This document shows positions 9,117 to 19,338 of a stretch of 64,000 bases of DNA, one piece after another. A program made the translations under genes and the position numbers. Numbering within the stretch: position 1 is the stretch's first letter; every line of letters starts with the position of its first letter. The notes beneath the pieces are model-generated. The model saw only the letters and a list, made by a program, of their open reading frames with translations. It did no database searches and had not been told where the DNA came from. This stretch comes from Inquilinus sp. KBS0705 (GTDB taxonomy: Bacteria > Bacteroidota > Bacteroidia > Sphingobacteriales > Sphingobacteriaceae), in contig VCCI02000003.1 of NCBI GenBank assembly GCA_005938025.2, positions 434,001 through 498,000 of the forward strand, read 5' to 3'.

Positions 9117-10433
9117 ATGTCGACAGTAGAAACTGCATACACAAAGTACAAAGTGAAAGATATTTCGCTTGCCGAGTGGGGTCGTAAAGAAATAGAATTG
9201 GCCGAAGCCGAAATGCCGGGCCTTATGGCACTGCGTAAAGAGTACGGACCATCAAAAATTTTAAAAGGCGCGCGTATTGCGGGTTGCCTGCACATGACCA
9301 TACAAACCGCTGTTTTAATTGAAACACTGATTGAACTGGGTGCCGAAGTTACCTGGTCGTCATGTAACATATTTTCAACACAAGACCACGCTGCTGCCGC
9401 TATTGCTGCTGCAGGTACATCTGTTTACGCCTGGAAAGGTATGAACGAAACAGAGTTTGACTGGTGTATAGAGCAAACCTTATTTTTTGGCGAAGACCGC
9501 AAGCCATTAAACATGATATTGGATGATGGCGGCGATTTAACGAATATGGTATTAGACCGTTATCCCGAACTGATAGGCGAGATAAAAGGTTTATCAGAAG
9601 AAACCACTACAGGTGTACACCGTTTATACGAGCGTATGAAAGCCGGTACATTACCTATGCCTGCTATCAACGTAAACGATTCGGTTACTAAATCGAAATT
9701 TGATAACAAATACGGTTGCCGCGAATCGTTAGTTGACGCTATACGCCGCGCTACCGATGTAATGATGGCCGGTAAGGTAGCTGTTGTTTGCGGTTATGGC
9801 GATGTGGGTAAAGGTTCGGCCGACTCGTTACGTAACTCTGGCGTGCGTGTTATTGTAACCGAAATTGACCCTATCTGCGCATTACAGGCGGCTATGGAAG
9901 GTTTTGAAGTTAAAAAATTAGGCACTGCTATTAAAGAGGCTGACATTGTTGTTACCGCAACAGGTAACAAAAACATTGTTCGCGAAGAGCATTTCCGCGT
10001 GTTAAAAGACAAGGCCATTGTTTGTAACATAGGCCACTTTGATAACGAAATTGACATGGCCTGGTTAAACAGCGCTTATGGCAATACAAAAATTGAAATT
10101 AAACCACAGGTTGATAAATATACCATTGAAGGTAAAGACCTTATTATATTAGCTGAAGGCCGTTTGGTAAACTTAGGTTGCGCAACAGGTCACCCAAGCT
10201 TTGTAATGAGTAACTCGTTCACCAACCAAACCCTTGCTCAAATTGAACTTTGGACAAATGGCGGCGCTTACGAAAACAAAGTATATACCTTGCCTAAGCA
10301 CCTTGACGAAAAAGTTGCCCGTTTACACTTAGAAAAAATTGGTGTCGAACTGGAAGTTTTAGATCAGGATCAGGCCGAGTACATTGGCGTAACTGTAGAT
10401 GGTCCGTTTAAACCGGAGTATTACCGTTACTAA
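9117..10433 (+). CDS. ahcY: Adenosylhomocysteinase
   Basis: 438 residues, full length for the family. It hydrolyses S-adenosylhomocysteine to adenosine and homocysteine in the activated-methyl cycle, using tightly bound NAD. Visible marks are [15 protein letters not shown] near the N-terminus, the catalytic-region STQDHAAAA (D90), [11 protein letters not shown] with the catalytic lysine, the NAD-binding loop GYGDVGKG (226-233), and the C-terminal FKPEYYRY that closes the neighbouring subunit's NAD site. The gene is monocistronic, with a consensus promoter in front and a terminator behind. A tract of repeated AGTCGAAAGTCTTA words begins within its stop codon. No riboswitch-like leader is present; the leader is only about 20 nt. 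Confidence 0.97.
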   Translation: MSTVETAYTKYKVKDISLAEWGRKEIELAEAEMPGLMALRKEYGPSKILKGARIAGCLHMTIQTAVLIETLIELGAEVTWSSCNIFSTQDHAAAAIAAAGTSVYAWKGMNETEFDWCIEQTLFFGEDRKPLNMILDDGGDLTNMVLDRYPELIGEIKGLSEETTTGVHRLYERMKAGTLPMPAINVNDSVTKSKFDNKYGCRESLVDAIRRATDVMMAGKVAVVCGYGDVGKGSADSLRNSGVRVIVTEIDPICALQAAMEGFEVKKLGTAIKEADIVVTATGNKNIVREEHFRVLKDKAIVCNIGHFDNEIDMAWLNSAYGNTKIEIKPQVDKYTIEGKDLIILAEGRLVNLGCATGHPSFVMSNSFTNQTLAQIELWTNGGAYENKVYTLPKHLDEKVARLHLEKIGVELEVLDQDQAEYIGVTVDGPFKPEYYRY

Positions 10434-10466
10434 GTCGAAAGTCTTGAGTCGAAAGTCTTAAGTCTG
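10433..10466 (+). repeat. Post-stop word repeat, AGTCGAAAGTCTTA type
   Basis: Two 14-nt units (10433-10446, 10447-10460) and a partial third begin at the last base of the ahcY stop codon. The same words recur after kdsC at 36 kb. Confidence 0.8.
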
Positions 10467-10477
10467 CTATAGATATT

Positions 10478-10510
10478 AAAGGGATGTGGTTTAGGCCATA
10501 TCCCTTTTTT
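10478..10510 (+). terminator. Rho-independent terminator after ahcY
   Basis: AAAGGGATGTGG (10478-10489) pairs with CCATATCCCTTT (10496-10507) with one G-T wobble, followed by T residues. Confidence 0.8.
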
Positions 10511-10524
10511 GTTGACAATTATTA

Positions 10525-10690
10525 TCCGTGCGCCATTTCGAGGAGCGATAGCGACAAAGACAACCGACCTTAGGGAGCTCATTAATACTTTAAAAAAACA
10601 ATTAACACATTAATAATCTCCCGATAGGAAAGGCGAATATGCATAGTTTTGAGATTGCTTCGTGCCTCGCAATGACGTGGTGGAGAAGTA
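10525..10690. repeat. Degenerate dispersed-repeat remnants
   Basis: The spacer contains the phrases ATTTCGAGGAGCGATAGCGA and GATTGCTTCGTGCCTCGCA. I recognise both as parts of intergenic repeats dispersed in many Bacteroidota genomes. No gene is visible. Confidence 0.4.
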
Positions 10691-10697
10691 TCTCGTA

Positions 10698-11099
10698 TCA
10701 CAACAACTCATACGATTCCCTTATCCATTTAAAAAGCTGTGGACGCAGTTCGATTACACTGCTTAATCTTATATTGTTTTGGAAACGTTTGCCAACAGCT
10801 ATGCTTTTAGTTACGGGTGCTTGTTCTATCTTTTCGGCAGAATAAAACTTAAGATCGAGTACCTTTTGCATTGGGCGTATCACAAAAAAGATGAGTTTGT
10901 GTACAAACACAATACAGTTTGGCGTGGTTCCTACCAGCACATCAGGCCAGTCCGCAACCTCCGCTAATAATTTGTCAAACAGCAGTATCAATTCTTCCGA
11001 TCTGCCCTTAAAAAGATCATCAAGATTTACCTTGGCGCAATAATGCCGTTGTGTTTCGCTCTTTAACTCACGATCGCATTTGGGGCAGGTCCAGCTCAT
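10698..11099 (-). CDS. DUF5655 protein with N-terminal zinc ribbon
   Basis: 133 residues. The N-terminus MSWTCPKCDREL with a later Cys (HYCAK) resembles a zinc-ribbon or zinc knuckle. The remainder (about 25-130) matches the DUF5655 pattern, including an aspartate/tryptophan-rich VADWPDV segment and a basic, strand-rich core. The function is unknown; the ribbon suggests nucleic-acid or protein binding. Its ATG overlaps the stop codon of the upstream histidine kinase (TAATG), so the two are translationally coupled and presumably produced together. The kinase has no response-regulator gene beside it, which makes this small protein a possible partner, but that is inference only. Confidence 0.6.
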   Translation of the reverse strand: MSWTCPKCDRELKSETQRHYCAKVNLDDLFKGRSEELILLFDKLLAEVADWPDVLVGTTPNCIVFVHKLIFFVIRPMQKVLDLKFYSAEKIEQAPVTKSIAVGKRFQNNIRLSSVIELRPQLFKWIRESYELL

Positions 11100-13840
11100 T
11101 AAAAGGTAATGGTAAAGGTTGAGCCGACATTTGGTTTACTTTTTACGGTGATCTTGCCGCCAAAGGTCTCTATCTGGGTTTTTGTCATAAACAGGCCTAC
11201 ACCCTTACTATCGTGCCCGCTGTGGAACACGCTGCTTAGTTTAAACATATCTTTACCGTGCCTTTCCAAATCGATACCCAAGCCGTTATCTGTAAAGGAT
11301 AAAGTAACCCGCCCGTTAACAAGTTTTGATGTAATTAATATTTGAGGTGGGATATCCGGATTGCTGTATTTTAACGAGTTGCTTACCATGTTATAAAATA
11401 TGCTTTCGAGGTACATTTTAGGGAACTGCATATTCACTACCTCAAAATTGGTATTTATAACCGCTTTCTTATCCATTATTTGCCCCCTTAGCATAGCCCC
11501 CGTGGCGGTAACCAGTTCGGGTAGGCTGCAATCGTCGTAAGCTATATTTTTACTGATGCGCACTTCCAATACCTTCATCAATTCGTTAAGGGTATCGTTT
11601 AAACTTTCGCTGCTTTGGTTAAGCATTTCCAATAGCTCGGTTTTTTCCTGCTCGCTATCGGCTTCGTCAATCATATTTAGTATCATACGTATACTGCCTG
11701 ATGGGCCACGAAGATTGTGTGCTACAATTCGATTAAAGTCTTCGTACTGGCTTATACGGTTTTCCAGATCGAGCGCCCGCTTATACTCGTCAATATCATA
11801 GCACGATCCAAACCATTTAATGATCGTTCCATCGTCTGCCTTCATGGGCAGGGCGCTGGCCAGGTGCCATTTATAAACACCATCTATAGCACGCTTAAAC
11901 CTAACCTCAGCTTTATAGGGCTTGCCTGTTTGCAGGCTTTCATGCCACTCCTTAAGGTCTTTCTCCGCATTGTCGGGGTGTATTACCGGTTGCCAGCCAT
12001 AGGCTATTGTATCTTCAATACTCAGGCCGGTATACTCAAACCAATGGCGGTTATAGTAATCCATAGTACCGTCCGGCTTTGATGTCCAGACGATTTGCGG
12101 GATAGAGTCGGCCAAAAACTTAAATTCCTGTATTTTTTCAATAGTTTGGTCCTGCTGCCGCACCAATTCAATCTGCTCTTTTAGCGCACGGTTCAATTCG
12201 CCCTGTGCTTCAACTGATCTTTTAAGCGCTAACTCGGCATATTTCGAATCCGTAATGTCTTGAAGAGCGCCGTATAGACGCTTACAAACACCGTCAATAA
12301 ACTCGGCATTACCCAATGCCTTTACCCATATTTCTTTACCTTGCGCGTTTATAATCTGCAGCTCCTCGTTCCATGGTGTACCGGTAGCTATGGTATGGCC
12401 TATAACTTCCTGTATTTTATCACGGTTTTCGCCTTCTTTATAAAAATTGATGCCGGTAACCAGGTCGGGCTCATAATCATCAGGTACCCCGTGTATGGCT
12501 TTAGTTACCGATGTCCAGGTTATTTTTTGCTGCTGTATATCATACTCCCATCCGCCTACGCGCGCAACCTGGTTAGTTTGTTCAAGTGTTTCTTTGGTTC
12601 GTGCTAAAGTGGTTTCTAATCTAAAGCGCTCGGTAATATCAATAGCATTGCCAATAACATAGGGCTGCCCGTCGGTTACTTGCAAGGTGTTATTGTACAT
12701 CCAAACCAACAACGACCCGTTTTTGTGCCTGGTAAGCATCTGCCCCTGCGATTTGCCTGTTGTTGTAATTTGATTCAGGTAAGCGTTTACCATAGGGTAA
12801 CGCTCGGGCGGTATAATATCAAACAAGCTTAACCCAATAAGTTCATCAGAAGAATAGCCCAATATACCTGCGCCAGCGGTATTAACCGATAGGAATTTAC
12901 CTTTTACATCATGGGTGCACATTAAACCCTGCGAGTTGTTAAAAAATACCCGCAATTTTTCTTCACTAGTGGCCAGCTTTTGCTCTTTTAACAGAATCTC
13001 AGATACATCGCGCCCTATCCCAAAAATATTGCCTGTTTCGGCTTCGGGTGTCGATGTCCATTGTATGGTTTTATAATGTCCCCATTTAGTTTTTACACGC
13101 TGCAAAAAGTTAAGGGTATGTTCGCCCTCGCCTAATTTTTTTAATTCATTTGCACTGCTGGCTATATCATCGGGATGTATAAGGTCGAACGTTGAGGTTG
13201 TTAATAAATATTCTTCATCCCAACCCAAAACTGCTGTAAAGGCCGGGTTTACCTGTTTAAAGAAACCATCTGCCCCGCCGATAAACACCAGGTCGTTTGA
13301 CATGTTGAACAACTTTTGAAAGTTCTTCAACTCCTGCTTCCTTCTCCGCTCTATTATCAATTCAATTACTTCTTCGCCAAGCAGTTGCAATGATCGTTTT
13401 TGACTGGCATTTAACTTTTTAGGTACCCTGTCTATTACGCACAAGGTGCCTAAAGCATACCCTTGCGGGTCTATAAGCGGGTAGCCCGCATAAAAGCGTA
13501 TATCCGGGTCTTCGGTTACTAATTTGTTATCCTTAAAGCGTATGTCTTTAGTGGCATCTTCTACCTCCATAATATGGGTGTCCATAATGGCGTAACGGCA
13601 AAAAGCAAGGTCGCGGGCGGTTTCTTTGATAGGCAAGCCAATAGCTGATTTAAACCACTGGCGATTGAGGTCTATAAGCGATACCAACGAAATAGGCACA
13701 TCGCAAATAATAGAGGCAAGCTCAGTTATACGGTCAAATTCCGTTTCGCTTAACGAATCTAATATCTCATAGTCGGCAAGCGCTTTTAAGCGTTCCTTTT
13801 CGTTAGCAGGTATTGGCGACTCAATCATTTTAGGGGGCAC
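11099..13840 (-). CDS. Multi-sensor hybrid-less histidine kinase (GAF, four PAS, HisKA, HATPase)
   Basis: 913 residues, with no membrane helix or signal peptide, so it is cytoplasmic. The N-terminal GAF domain (about 20-165) contains the SLIDLNRQWFKS segment. Four PAS/PAC domains follow (about 178-290, 296-415, 430-545, 585-690). The histidine-phosphotransfer helix carries VAHNLRGP with H708, and the HATPase domain has an N-box around 817-821 and the G-boxes DNGLGID and GVGLFMTK. No receiver domain is fused and no regulator is adjacent, so it is an orphan kinase of the type that senses redox state, light or small ligands through PAS/GAF. It is coupled to the DUF5655 gene by a one-base stop/start overlap. 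Confidence 0.9.
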   Translation of the reverse strand: MPPKMIESPIPANEKERLKALADYEILDSLSETEFDRITELASIICDVPISLVSLIDLNRQWFKSAIGLPIKETARDLAFCRYAIMDTHIMEVEDATKDIRFKDNKLVTEDPDIRFYAGYPLIDPQGYALGTLCVIDRVPKKLNASQKRSLQLLGEEVIELIIERRRKQELKNFQKLFNMSNDLVFIGGADGFFKQVNPAFTAVLGWDEEYLLTTSTFDLIHPDDIASSANELKKLGEGEHTLNFLQRVKTKWGHYKTIQWTSTPEAETGNIFGIGRDVSEILLKEQKLATSEEKLRVFFNNSQGLMCTHDVKGKFLSVNTAGAGILGYSSDELIGLSLFDIIPPERYPMVNAYLNQITTTGKSQGQMLTRHKNGSLLVWMYNNTLQVTDGQPYVIGNAIDITERFRLETTLARTKETLEQTNQVARVGGWEYDIQQQKITWTSVTKAIHGVPDDYEPDLVTGINFYKEGENRDKIQEVIGHTIATGTPWNEELQIINAQGKEIWVKALGNAEFIDGVCKRLYGALQDITDSKYAELALKRSVEAQGELNRALKEQIELVRQQDQTIEKIQEFKFLADSIPQIVWTSKPDGTMDYYNRHWFEYTGLSIEDTIAYGWQPVIHPDNAEKDLKEWHESLQTGKPYKAEVRFKRAIDGVYKWHLASALPMKADDGTIIKWFGSCYDIDEYKRALDLENRISQYEDFNRIVAHNLRGPSGSIRMILNMIDEADSEQEKTELLEMLNQSSESLNDTLNELMKVLEVRISKNIAYDDCSLPELVTATGAMLRGQIMDKKAVINTNFEVVNMQFPKMYLESIFYNMVSNSLKYSNPDIPPQILITSKLVNGRVTLSFTDNGLGIDLERHGKDMFKLSSVFHSGHDSKGVGLFMTKTQIETFGGKITVKSKPNVGSTFTITF

Positions 13841-13990
13841 AATTGGTTAAACCTTTTACGAATATAACTAACTATTGTTGCATATTGGTTAAGTGATGAT
13901 ATTGATATGAAAAAATGTCTTATAGCGCACAGTGCAGCTATTTATTTATAATTTGTAACTTAAAGGCGTTTTTAAAAACCTATAATCACA

Positions 13991-15610
13991 ATGCAATTTA
14001 TTAATAAAACATTAGTAACCGCCGCGCTTAGCATTTGCGCTTTAACAGGCGCCTTTGCCCAACAGCCGGCAGCTTATCCAGACAATCTCCCTAAAGATTA
14101 TTTAACAAAGGAATTTCATGCAGGCAGGCGTGCCGCCCTGCGTGCCATGATGCCGGCTAATTCGGTAGCGGTTATTTTTTCTTATCCCGAACGTGTTTTT
14201 TCTAAAGATGTAAACTATGTGTACCATGCCAACCCCGATATGTATTATTTTTCGGGCTATAAAGAGGCTGATGGTATGCTGGTGATATTTAAAGATATGC
14301 AAGGCAGCGGCGATAGTACCTACAACGAAATATTATATGTGCGCCACCGTGACCCTGCCGCCGAGCAGTGGACCGGTCGCCGTTTAGGTGTTGAAGGTGC
14401 TAAAAGCCGTTTAGGATTCAAACGCGTATTTAACAGTGAAGATTTTGCAAAATCGCCTATCGATCTAAAAAAATTCAGCACTGTAATAGCTGATGCGCTG
14501 CCGGATGACATTGGTGCCGATGAGGGGCTGGAATCATTAGTGAAAACCTTTAAAGGCGTAGCTAACCTGCCGCAAGCAGACAAAACTTTGCTAAATAGCT
14601 TTGGCATTGTAGAAAAATACGGAACGCCCGCTAATTTACCGGGGATACTTAACTACTTAAAACGGAGCCTGCCGGCAGATGTATATAGCGGTAACCCTTT
14701 AGTGCAACAATTAGTATCCAAACCAGATAGTGTTACGCTGGCAGATGTAAAAGCAAAAATTAAAGCCCAGTATGGTGCCGCCTGGATGTTTGATGATTTT
14801 ACCAACGAACTGCGTGGTGTTAAACAGCCGGAAGAAATAGCACTGCTAAAAAAGTCTGTACAGATATCGAGCCTGGCGCATGCCGAGGTATTGCGCGCTA
14901 TTACCCCTAATATGGGAGAGAAAGAACTGGAAGGTATATTGCTTTATGTACACAAAAAATACGGAGTAGAGGATGAGGGTTACCCACCAATTGTAGGTGC
15001 CGGTGCCAATGGCTGTATATTACACTACGAAGAAAATAATGTACCTAAGGTTGATAACCAGTTAGTATTAATGGATGTGGGCGCCGAATACCACGGCTAT
15101 AGTGCCGATGTTACCCGTACCATTCCTGCTACTGGAAAATTTACCGAGGAGCAAAAAGCTATTTACCAATTGGTATATGACGCACAGGAAGAAGTATTTA
15201 AACTTTGTAAAGCAGGCGTGCAATACCGGGCACTCGAAGAAAAGACAGGCGAGGTTTTAGCCGCGGGCCTTATAAAATTGGGGATCATAAAAACGGCTAA
15301 AGAATTGCGTACCTATTACCCGCACGGGGTGTCGCACCATTTAGGGCTTGATGTGCACGATAAAGGCACCAATGGCGAATTAAAGGAAAACATGGTAATT
15401 ACTGTTGAACCCGGTATTTACATACCTGCAGGCAGCCCTTGCGATAAAAAATGGTGGAACATAGGTGTACGTATTGAAGATGATGTACAGATAGGCAAAA
15501 CAGGTGGTACCAATTTATCTGCTGATGCGCCCAGAAAATGGCAGGATGTTGAAAAAGTTGCCGCCGAAAAAAGTATATTTGACGGTGCGAAATTCCCGCC
15601 GCTTAAATAG
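13991..15610 (+). CDS. Secreted Xaa-Pro aminopeptidase (M24 family)
   Basis: 539 residues with a signal peptide ending near GAFAQ (24). It has an N-terminal creatinase-like domain and a C-terminal M24 'pita-bread' domain. All five expected metal ligands are visible: two Asp in LMDVGAEYHGYSADVTRT, the His of YPHGVSHHLGLDVHD, and Glu residues in VEPGIYIP and RIEDD. It releases N-terminal residues that precede proline, here in the periplasm, and probably contributes to peptide scavenging. It is transcribed divergently from the histidine kinase and ends at a strong terminator. About 80 residues longer than cytoplasmic PepP, partly from the leader and an insertion in the N-terminal domain. Confidence 0.92.
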   Translation: MQFINKTLVTAALSICALTGAFAQQPAAYPDNLPKDYLTKEFHAGRRAALRAMMPANSVAVIFSYPERVFSKDVNYVYHANPDMYYFSGYKEADGMLVIFKDMQGSGDSTYNEILYVRHRDPAAEQWTGRRLGVEGAKSRLGFKRVFNSEDFAKSPIDLKKFSTVIADALPDDIGADEGLESLVKTFKGVANLPQADKTLLNSFGIVEKYGTPANLPGILNYLKRSLPADVYSGNPLVQQLVSKPDSVTLADVKAKIKAQYGAAWMFDDFTNELRGVKQPEEIALLKKSVQISSLAHAEVLRAITPNMGEKELEGILLYVHKKYGVEDEGYPPIVGAGANGCILHYEENNVPKVDNQLVLMDVGAEYHGYSADVTRTIPATGKFTEEQKAIYQLVYDAQEEVFKLCKAGVQYRALEEKTGEVLAAGLIKLGIIKTAKELRTYYPHGVSHHLGLDVHDKGTNGELKENMVITVEPGIYIPAGSPCDKKWWNIGVRIEDDVQIGKTGGTNLSADAPRKWQDVEKVAAEKSIFDGAKFPPLK

Positions 15611-15627
15611 GATTAACTACTATATTT

Positions 15628-15662
15628 AAAAAGCTGTCCGTTAATTGCGGACGGCTTTTTTG
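15628..15662 (+). terminator. Rho-independent terminator after M24 gene
   Basis: AAAAAGCTGTCCG (15628-15640) pairs with CGGACGGCTTTTT (15648-15660) around TTAATTG, with one wobble. T residues continue. Confidence 0.85.
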
Positions 15663-15793
15663 TTTTTAGTTTTTTGTCTCAAATTCTTCGTCAACTTAAA
15701 ATAAGTTGCATATCAATGGTGCTATGATTACAAGCGTAATATGTTTTAATTGTTGTAAAGTATCATGATATTTGCCCAATAATCTATAAAGTT

Positions 15794-16510
15794 ATGGCCC
15801 GTTTATCTGTCAATATCAATAAAATAGCCACACTGCGCAACTCGCGTGGCGGTAATAACCCCGATTTGGTGCAAGTAGCTAAAGATTGCGAACGCTTTGG
15901 TGCCCAGGGTATCACTGTGCACCCGCGGCCCGATGAAAGGCACATACGCTACCAGGATGTGTTTGACTTAAAAAAAATAGTAACCACAGAGTTTAATATT
16001 GAGGGCAATTGCCAGGAGCAAAAGTTTGTAGATCTGGTACTGGCCAATAAGCCCGAACAAGTAACGTTGGTACCTGATGTATTGGGGCAGATAACCTCGA
16101 ACCATGGCTGGGATACAATCAAAAATCAGGATTACCTGAAAGATATTATCAAAGTTTTTAAAGATGCCGGTATACGCGTATCTATTTTTGTAGACCCGGA
16201 TGTAGAGATGGTAAAAGCGGCAGCAACCACCGGCACCGATCGTGTTGAGCTATACACCGAAGCCTATGCACACCACTATGCAGCTAATAGATTAGAAGCT
16301 GTTGCACCTTATGTAAAAGCTGCCGAGACTGCGCACCAATTAGGCCTTGGCATCAACGCCGGCCACGACCTTGACCTGGAAAATCTAAAGTATTTTGCTC
16401 AAAATATACCTGCTTTAGATGAAGTGAGCATAGGCCATGCCCTAATTAGCGATGCTTTGTATTACGGTTTAGAAAATACCATACAAATGTACCTACGCCA
16501 GTTAGCTTAG
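15794..16510 (+). CDS. pdxJ: Pyridoxine 5'-phosphate synthase
   Basis: 238 residues, full length. PdxJ condenses 1-deoxyxylulose 5-phosphate with 3-amino-2-oxopropyl phosphate, the last ring-closing step of DXP-dependent vitamin B6 synthesis. Family marks include [17 protein letters not shown], the phosphate-binding [13 protein letters not shown], the catalytic-region EGNC, and the C-terminal NAGHDL and [13 protein letters not shown] stretches. It is a lone gene without pdxA nearby. It converges on the large secreted-protein gene; their coding regions overlap by 3 bases at the stop codons, so no terminator separates them. Confidence 0.96.
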   Translation: MARLSVNINKIATLRNSRGGNNPDLVQVAKDCERFGAQGITVHPRPDERHIRYQDVFDLKKIVTTEFNIEGNCQEQKFVDLVLANKPEQVTLVPDVLGQITSNHGWDTIKNQDYLKDIIKVFKDAGIRVSIFVDPDVEMVKAAATTGTDRVELYTEAYAHHYAANRLEAVAPYVKAAETAHQLGLGINAGHDLDLENLKYFAQNIPALDEVSIGHALISDALYYGLENTIQMYLRQLA

Positions 16511-19212
16511 CGTATTATAGTAACGTTACCGCTGATAGGCTTGCAACCTTTTAAGTCAATAATGTAGTAATAGGCACCTGCGGGCAATTCCTTGCCGTTA
16601 ATTGTGCCATCAAATGGCGTACTATAACCTTTAGACTGGTATACCAAAGCCCCATCGCGCGAATAAACTTTTATTAGCGATTCGGTATAGTTTTCAATCC
16701 CCTTAATTACCCACTTATCATTAACGCCATCGTTATTGGGTGTAAATGTATTTGCAATGCCACCGGCAAACGACCCCAGGCTTACTTTCATTTCTACACG
16801 TATACTTTCGCAGTTGCCATTTAATTTACTTATAAAATAACTCCTGTCAGCAGCAACGGTAATGGTGAATTTTCCGCCGGTTTGTTCATCAATGGGTTGA
16901 TTGTCTGTAGCATTACTATAAAGGCGGTACACTCCATCGTTTACAGCATCATCAACCGCAATTATTACCGTACCCGGTGTGCAAAACAATGCATTGGTAA
17001 CTGATGGCGGGCTAACAAGCAGCGGAACATCGGGCACAACATAAGTAATATTGGTTTCGCTGCATCCTGCATCATTAACCAACAGGTGGTAAGTACCCGC
17101 CACCACGTTTGACAATGACGCCTGGTTGCCTACCTGCTGGCCATTGGCATTTATCCACTTATAAGTATAAGGCTGTACGCCGCCGGTAATCTGCACAGCA
17201 GTAACGCCACCAACATTAAGGCCGCAGTGATCAGGTACCGGGCTTCCCTGGCTAATAATATTAAAAGGCGCTGCTACCGTATTACTGAGCGTTATGGGGC
17301 CGTATACAACGGGGCATTGGTCCTTATATGATACCTGCAAGGAGTAACTGCCGGGCGGAACGTTAACCAGATCAACGCTTGTGCTTTTTACATTACCGTT
17401 GGCATCTACCCATTTTACCGAGTAATCCCTATCCAATATCTCGATAGCGCTAATGTGAGTAATACTAAGCCCGGTGATGGATCCGGTGCTGCGTCCGCAA
17501 TAGGGATTAGTTATATTTTGTGCAGATGTAACAATGGTAGGCCTGGCATCCAATATCGTAAAGTTAAAATCAGACGAGCAGGAATTATTGAGAGCGGCAA
17601 TTTTATAATTACCCGGCAGCAGGTTTTCGGCCTGTGCGGTAGTAGCTATAGTTTCGTTATTGGCATTTGTAATTTTAAACCCACCCGCATTTGTATAGTT
17701 AAACTTAGCCGAGCCAGTTGCCCCGCATCCGCCGCCACTATTTATAATTTGATAGGTTGGGCTGTAAGGGCTACTGGTAAACAAAGAAGTAAAGCCACCC
17801 TTAGTTGCCGACGCGATAATACCTTTTGTAATACTGCCCGTGTATGACCATTTGCCATCGGCACCGGCTAAAACGCTAGCAAAATAGGTTTCTGGTTGGC
17901 AACTAAGGCAATCATCATCATTGTAAAGCTCTACCGACGATAATGGAGTAGCCGTACCTGATACTTTAGTAGCGGTGATATTGGTGATTTCTATCTGGGG
18001 TAACTTGTCTCGCTCTGGTGTATCCCAGGTATTGTTTAGCCCTGCCGATGTACAAAAAATAGCCGTGTGGTTTACTAATATATTTTTTTGCCCATCCAAC
18101 GCAAAAAAAACGCCGTAAAAGGTATTACTTTGGCCGGCAGCTACTCCACCTAATGTAATATTACCCTCGGTTTGTATTATAAATCTGTTTTCGTTACCGC
18201 TGCTTTGGGGGCCATATAATTCCTGATTACCTCGTATAGTAACATCACCGGTAAGCTGCTTAAACTCGCTTACCAAAGGGTATTGAATTTTGTTGCCGGT
18301 GATATTTATCGTGTAAGGGTATTTTGTTGATTGGGTATCATTAAAGTTGGTAGCATGTATAAAGTAAATGTCTGTCGATTGGAAGATATTTGCTACGGCA
18401 TTGCCATTTATATCAAAATTAAAGTAGTTGTTAATGATATTTATAGTGGCAGTAAAAGCAGTCGACTGTGGGTTGCCGCGGTGGAAAATATCTTCGAGCA
18501 GATTGCCGAATAAATTACGCTTGCTTACATCTGCCGCACCTATCTCAATATTACCCTTACAGCCGGCTATGTTAATGCCGTTGCCGCCGTAATGAGCGGG
18601 ATTAATACGGGGGCTTTTGCCATCGGGTTCAATCCCGGCAAAATTCGAGTAGAATTTGAGGTTTTCGATGCCGGCCGTTGATGTTGGTACATTTATAATT
18701 GTGTTGTTGTCTGTAAATACATTTCCTTTTCCACTATCGCCAATTTGAATATTTTTTGAGGCCTGTATATAAAATGCAGCTGCAAAAAGGGTATTGTCGG
18801 GGCCGGGTAGACCACCATAAAAGTTGCGGATATAAAATCCATATAGAGCAAAGTCCGACACGTTAGACATTGTAAATGCATTAAACGCGCCTGATGCACC
18901 ACCCATTTGCAATATAACCTTGGCGCCGCTTACACCAAATTTTGTGCCCGGCTGGCTACTGCCGTCAATAGTTAGGTTCGATGATATATTTAGGGTGGAT
19001 AAAATTGATATGGTACGTGCTGTTTCTGCAGTGCCCAGGTTAAATTTAATTACATCTGGTGTAGCCGTACCATTAGCTGCCGCAGCTAACAAAGCCTGGC
19101 GCAAACTACCAGGCGCCGAATCTGAATTATTGGTCACTACGAAAGTATCCGCTTTTATTTTAAAAGACAAAACGGTAAACAGTAAACACAGTAAAAAAAT
19201 GCGTTTTAGCAT
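16507..19212 (-). CDS. Large secreted protein: beta-helix, SprB-like repeats, type IX sorting domain
   Basis: 901 residues from the ATG giving [12 protein letters not shown], a clear signal peptide; an upstream in-frame start at 19242 adds ten residues in front of that leader and is less likely. A right-handed beta-helix region (about 30-400) carries repeated N-G-I/N-I-T turns (GNENRF, GNITLGG). Then come Ser/Thr-rich modules with two or three SprB-like repeats ([15 protein letters not shown]). The last about 85 residues form the gliding-motility C-terminal domain ([14 protein letters not shown]), a type-B cargo signal for the type IX secretion system. It is therefore exported across the outer membrane and probably attached to the surface, as an adhesin or glycan-binding protein. 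The ligand is unknown. Confidence 0.82.
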   Translation of the reverse strand: MLKRIFLLCLLFTVLSFKIKADTFVVTNNSDSAPGSLRQALLAAAANGTATPDVIKFNLGTAETARTISILSTLNISSNLTIDGSSQPGTKFGVSGAKVILQMGGASGAFNAFTMSNVSDFALYGFYIRNFYGGLPGPDNTLFAAAFYIQASKNIQIGDSGKGNVFTDNNTIINVPTSTAGIENLKFYSNFAGIEPDGKSPRINPAHYGGNGINIAGCKGNIEIGAADVSKRNLFGNLLEDIFHRGNPQSTAFTATINIINNYFNFDINGNAVANIFQSTDIYFIHATNFNDTQSTKYPYTINITGNKIQYPLVSEFKQLTGDVTIRGNQELYGPQSSGNENRFIIQTEGNITLGGVAAGQSNTFYGVFFALDGQKNILVNHTAIFCTSAGLNNTWDTPERDKLPQIEITNITATKVSGTATPLSSVELYNDDDCLSCQPETYFASVLAGADGKWSYTGSITKGIIASATKGGFTSLFTSSPYSPTYQIINSGGGCGATGSAKFNYTNAGGFKITNANNETIATTAQAENLLPGNYKIAALNNSCSSDFNFTILDARPTIVTSAQNITNPYCGRSTGSITGLSITHISAIEILDRDYSVKWVDANGNVKSTSVDLVNVPPGSYSLQVSYKDQCPVVYGPITLSNTVAAPFNIISQGSPVPDHCGLNVGGVTAVQITGGVQPYTYKWINANGQQVGNQASLSNVVAGTYHLLVNDAGCSETNITYVVPDVPLLVSPPSVTNALFCTPGTVIIAVDDAVNDGVYRLYSNATDNQPIDEQTGGKFTITVAADRSYFISKLNGNCESIRVEMKVSLGSFAGGIANTFTPNNDGVNDKWVIKGIENYTESLIKVYSRDGALVYQSKGYSTPFDGTINGKELPAGAYYYIIDLKGCKPISGNVTIIR

Positions 19213-19279
19213 AATTGGTAGCAGCTTCCAAAATACGAACATTTACTTGTAAAACCAGTGTCATTACCACATTACCTAA

Positions 19280-19310
19280 TTGTTATTCAATGTGCAAAAT
19301 TGTACCTTTG
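19280..19310 (+). promoter_or_regulatory. gcvP promoter (best Bacteroidota-type match)
   Basis: TTG at 19280-19282, a 20-nt spacer, and a perfect TACCTTTG -7 box at 19303-19310. The ATG lies 28 nt downstream. Confidence 0.65.
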
Positions 19311-19338
19311 TGCCTTAATTTAAGGGATACCAATTTCA

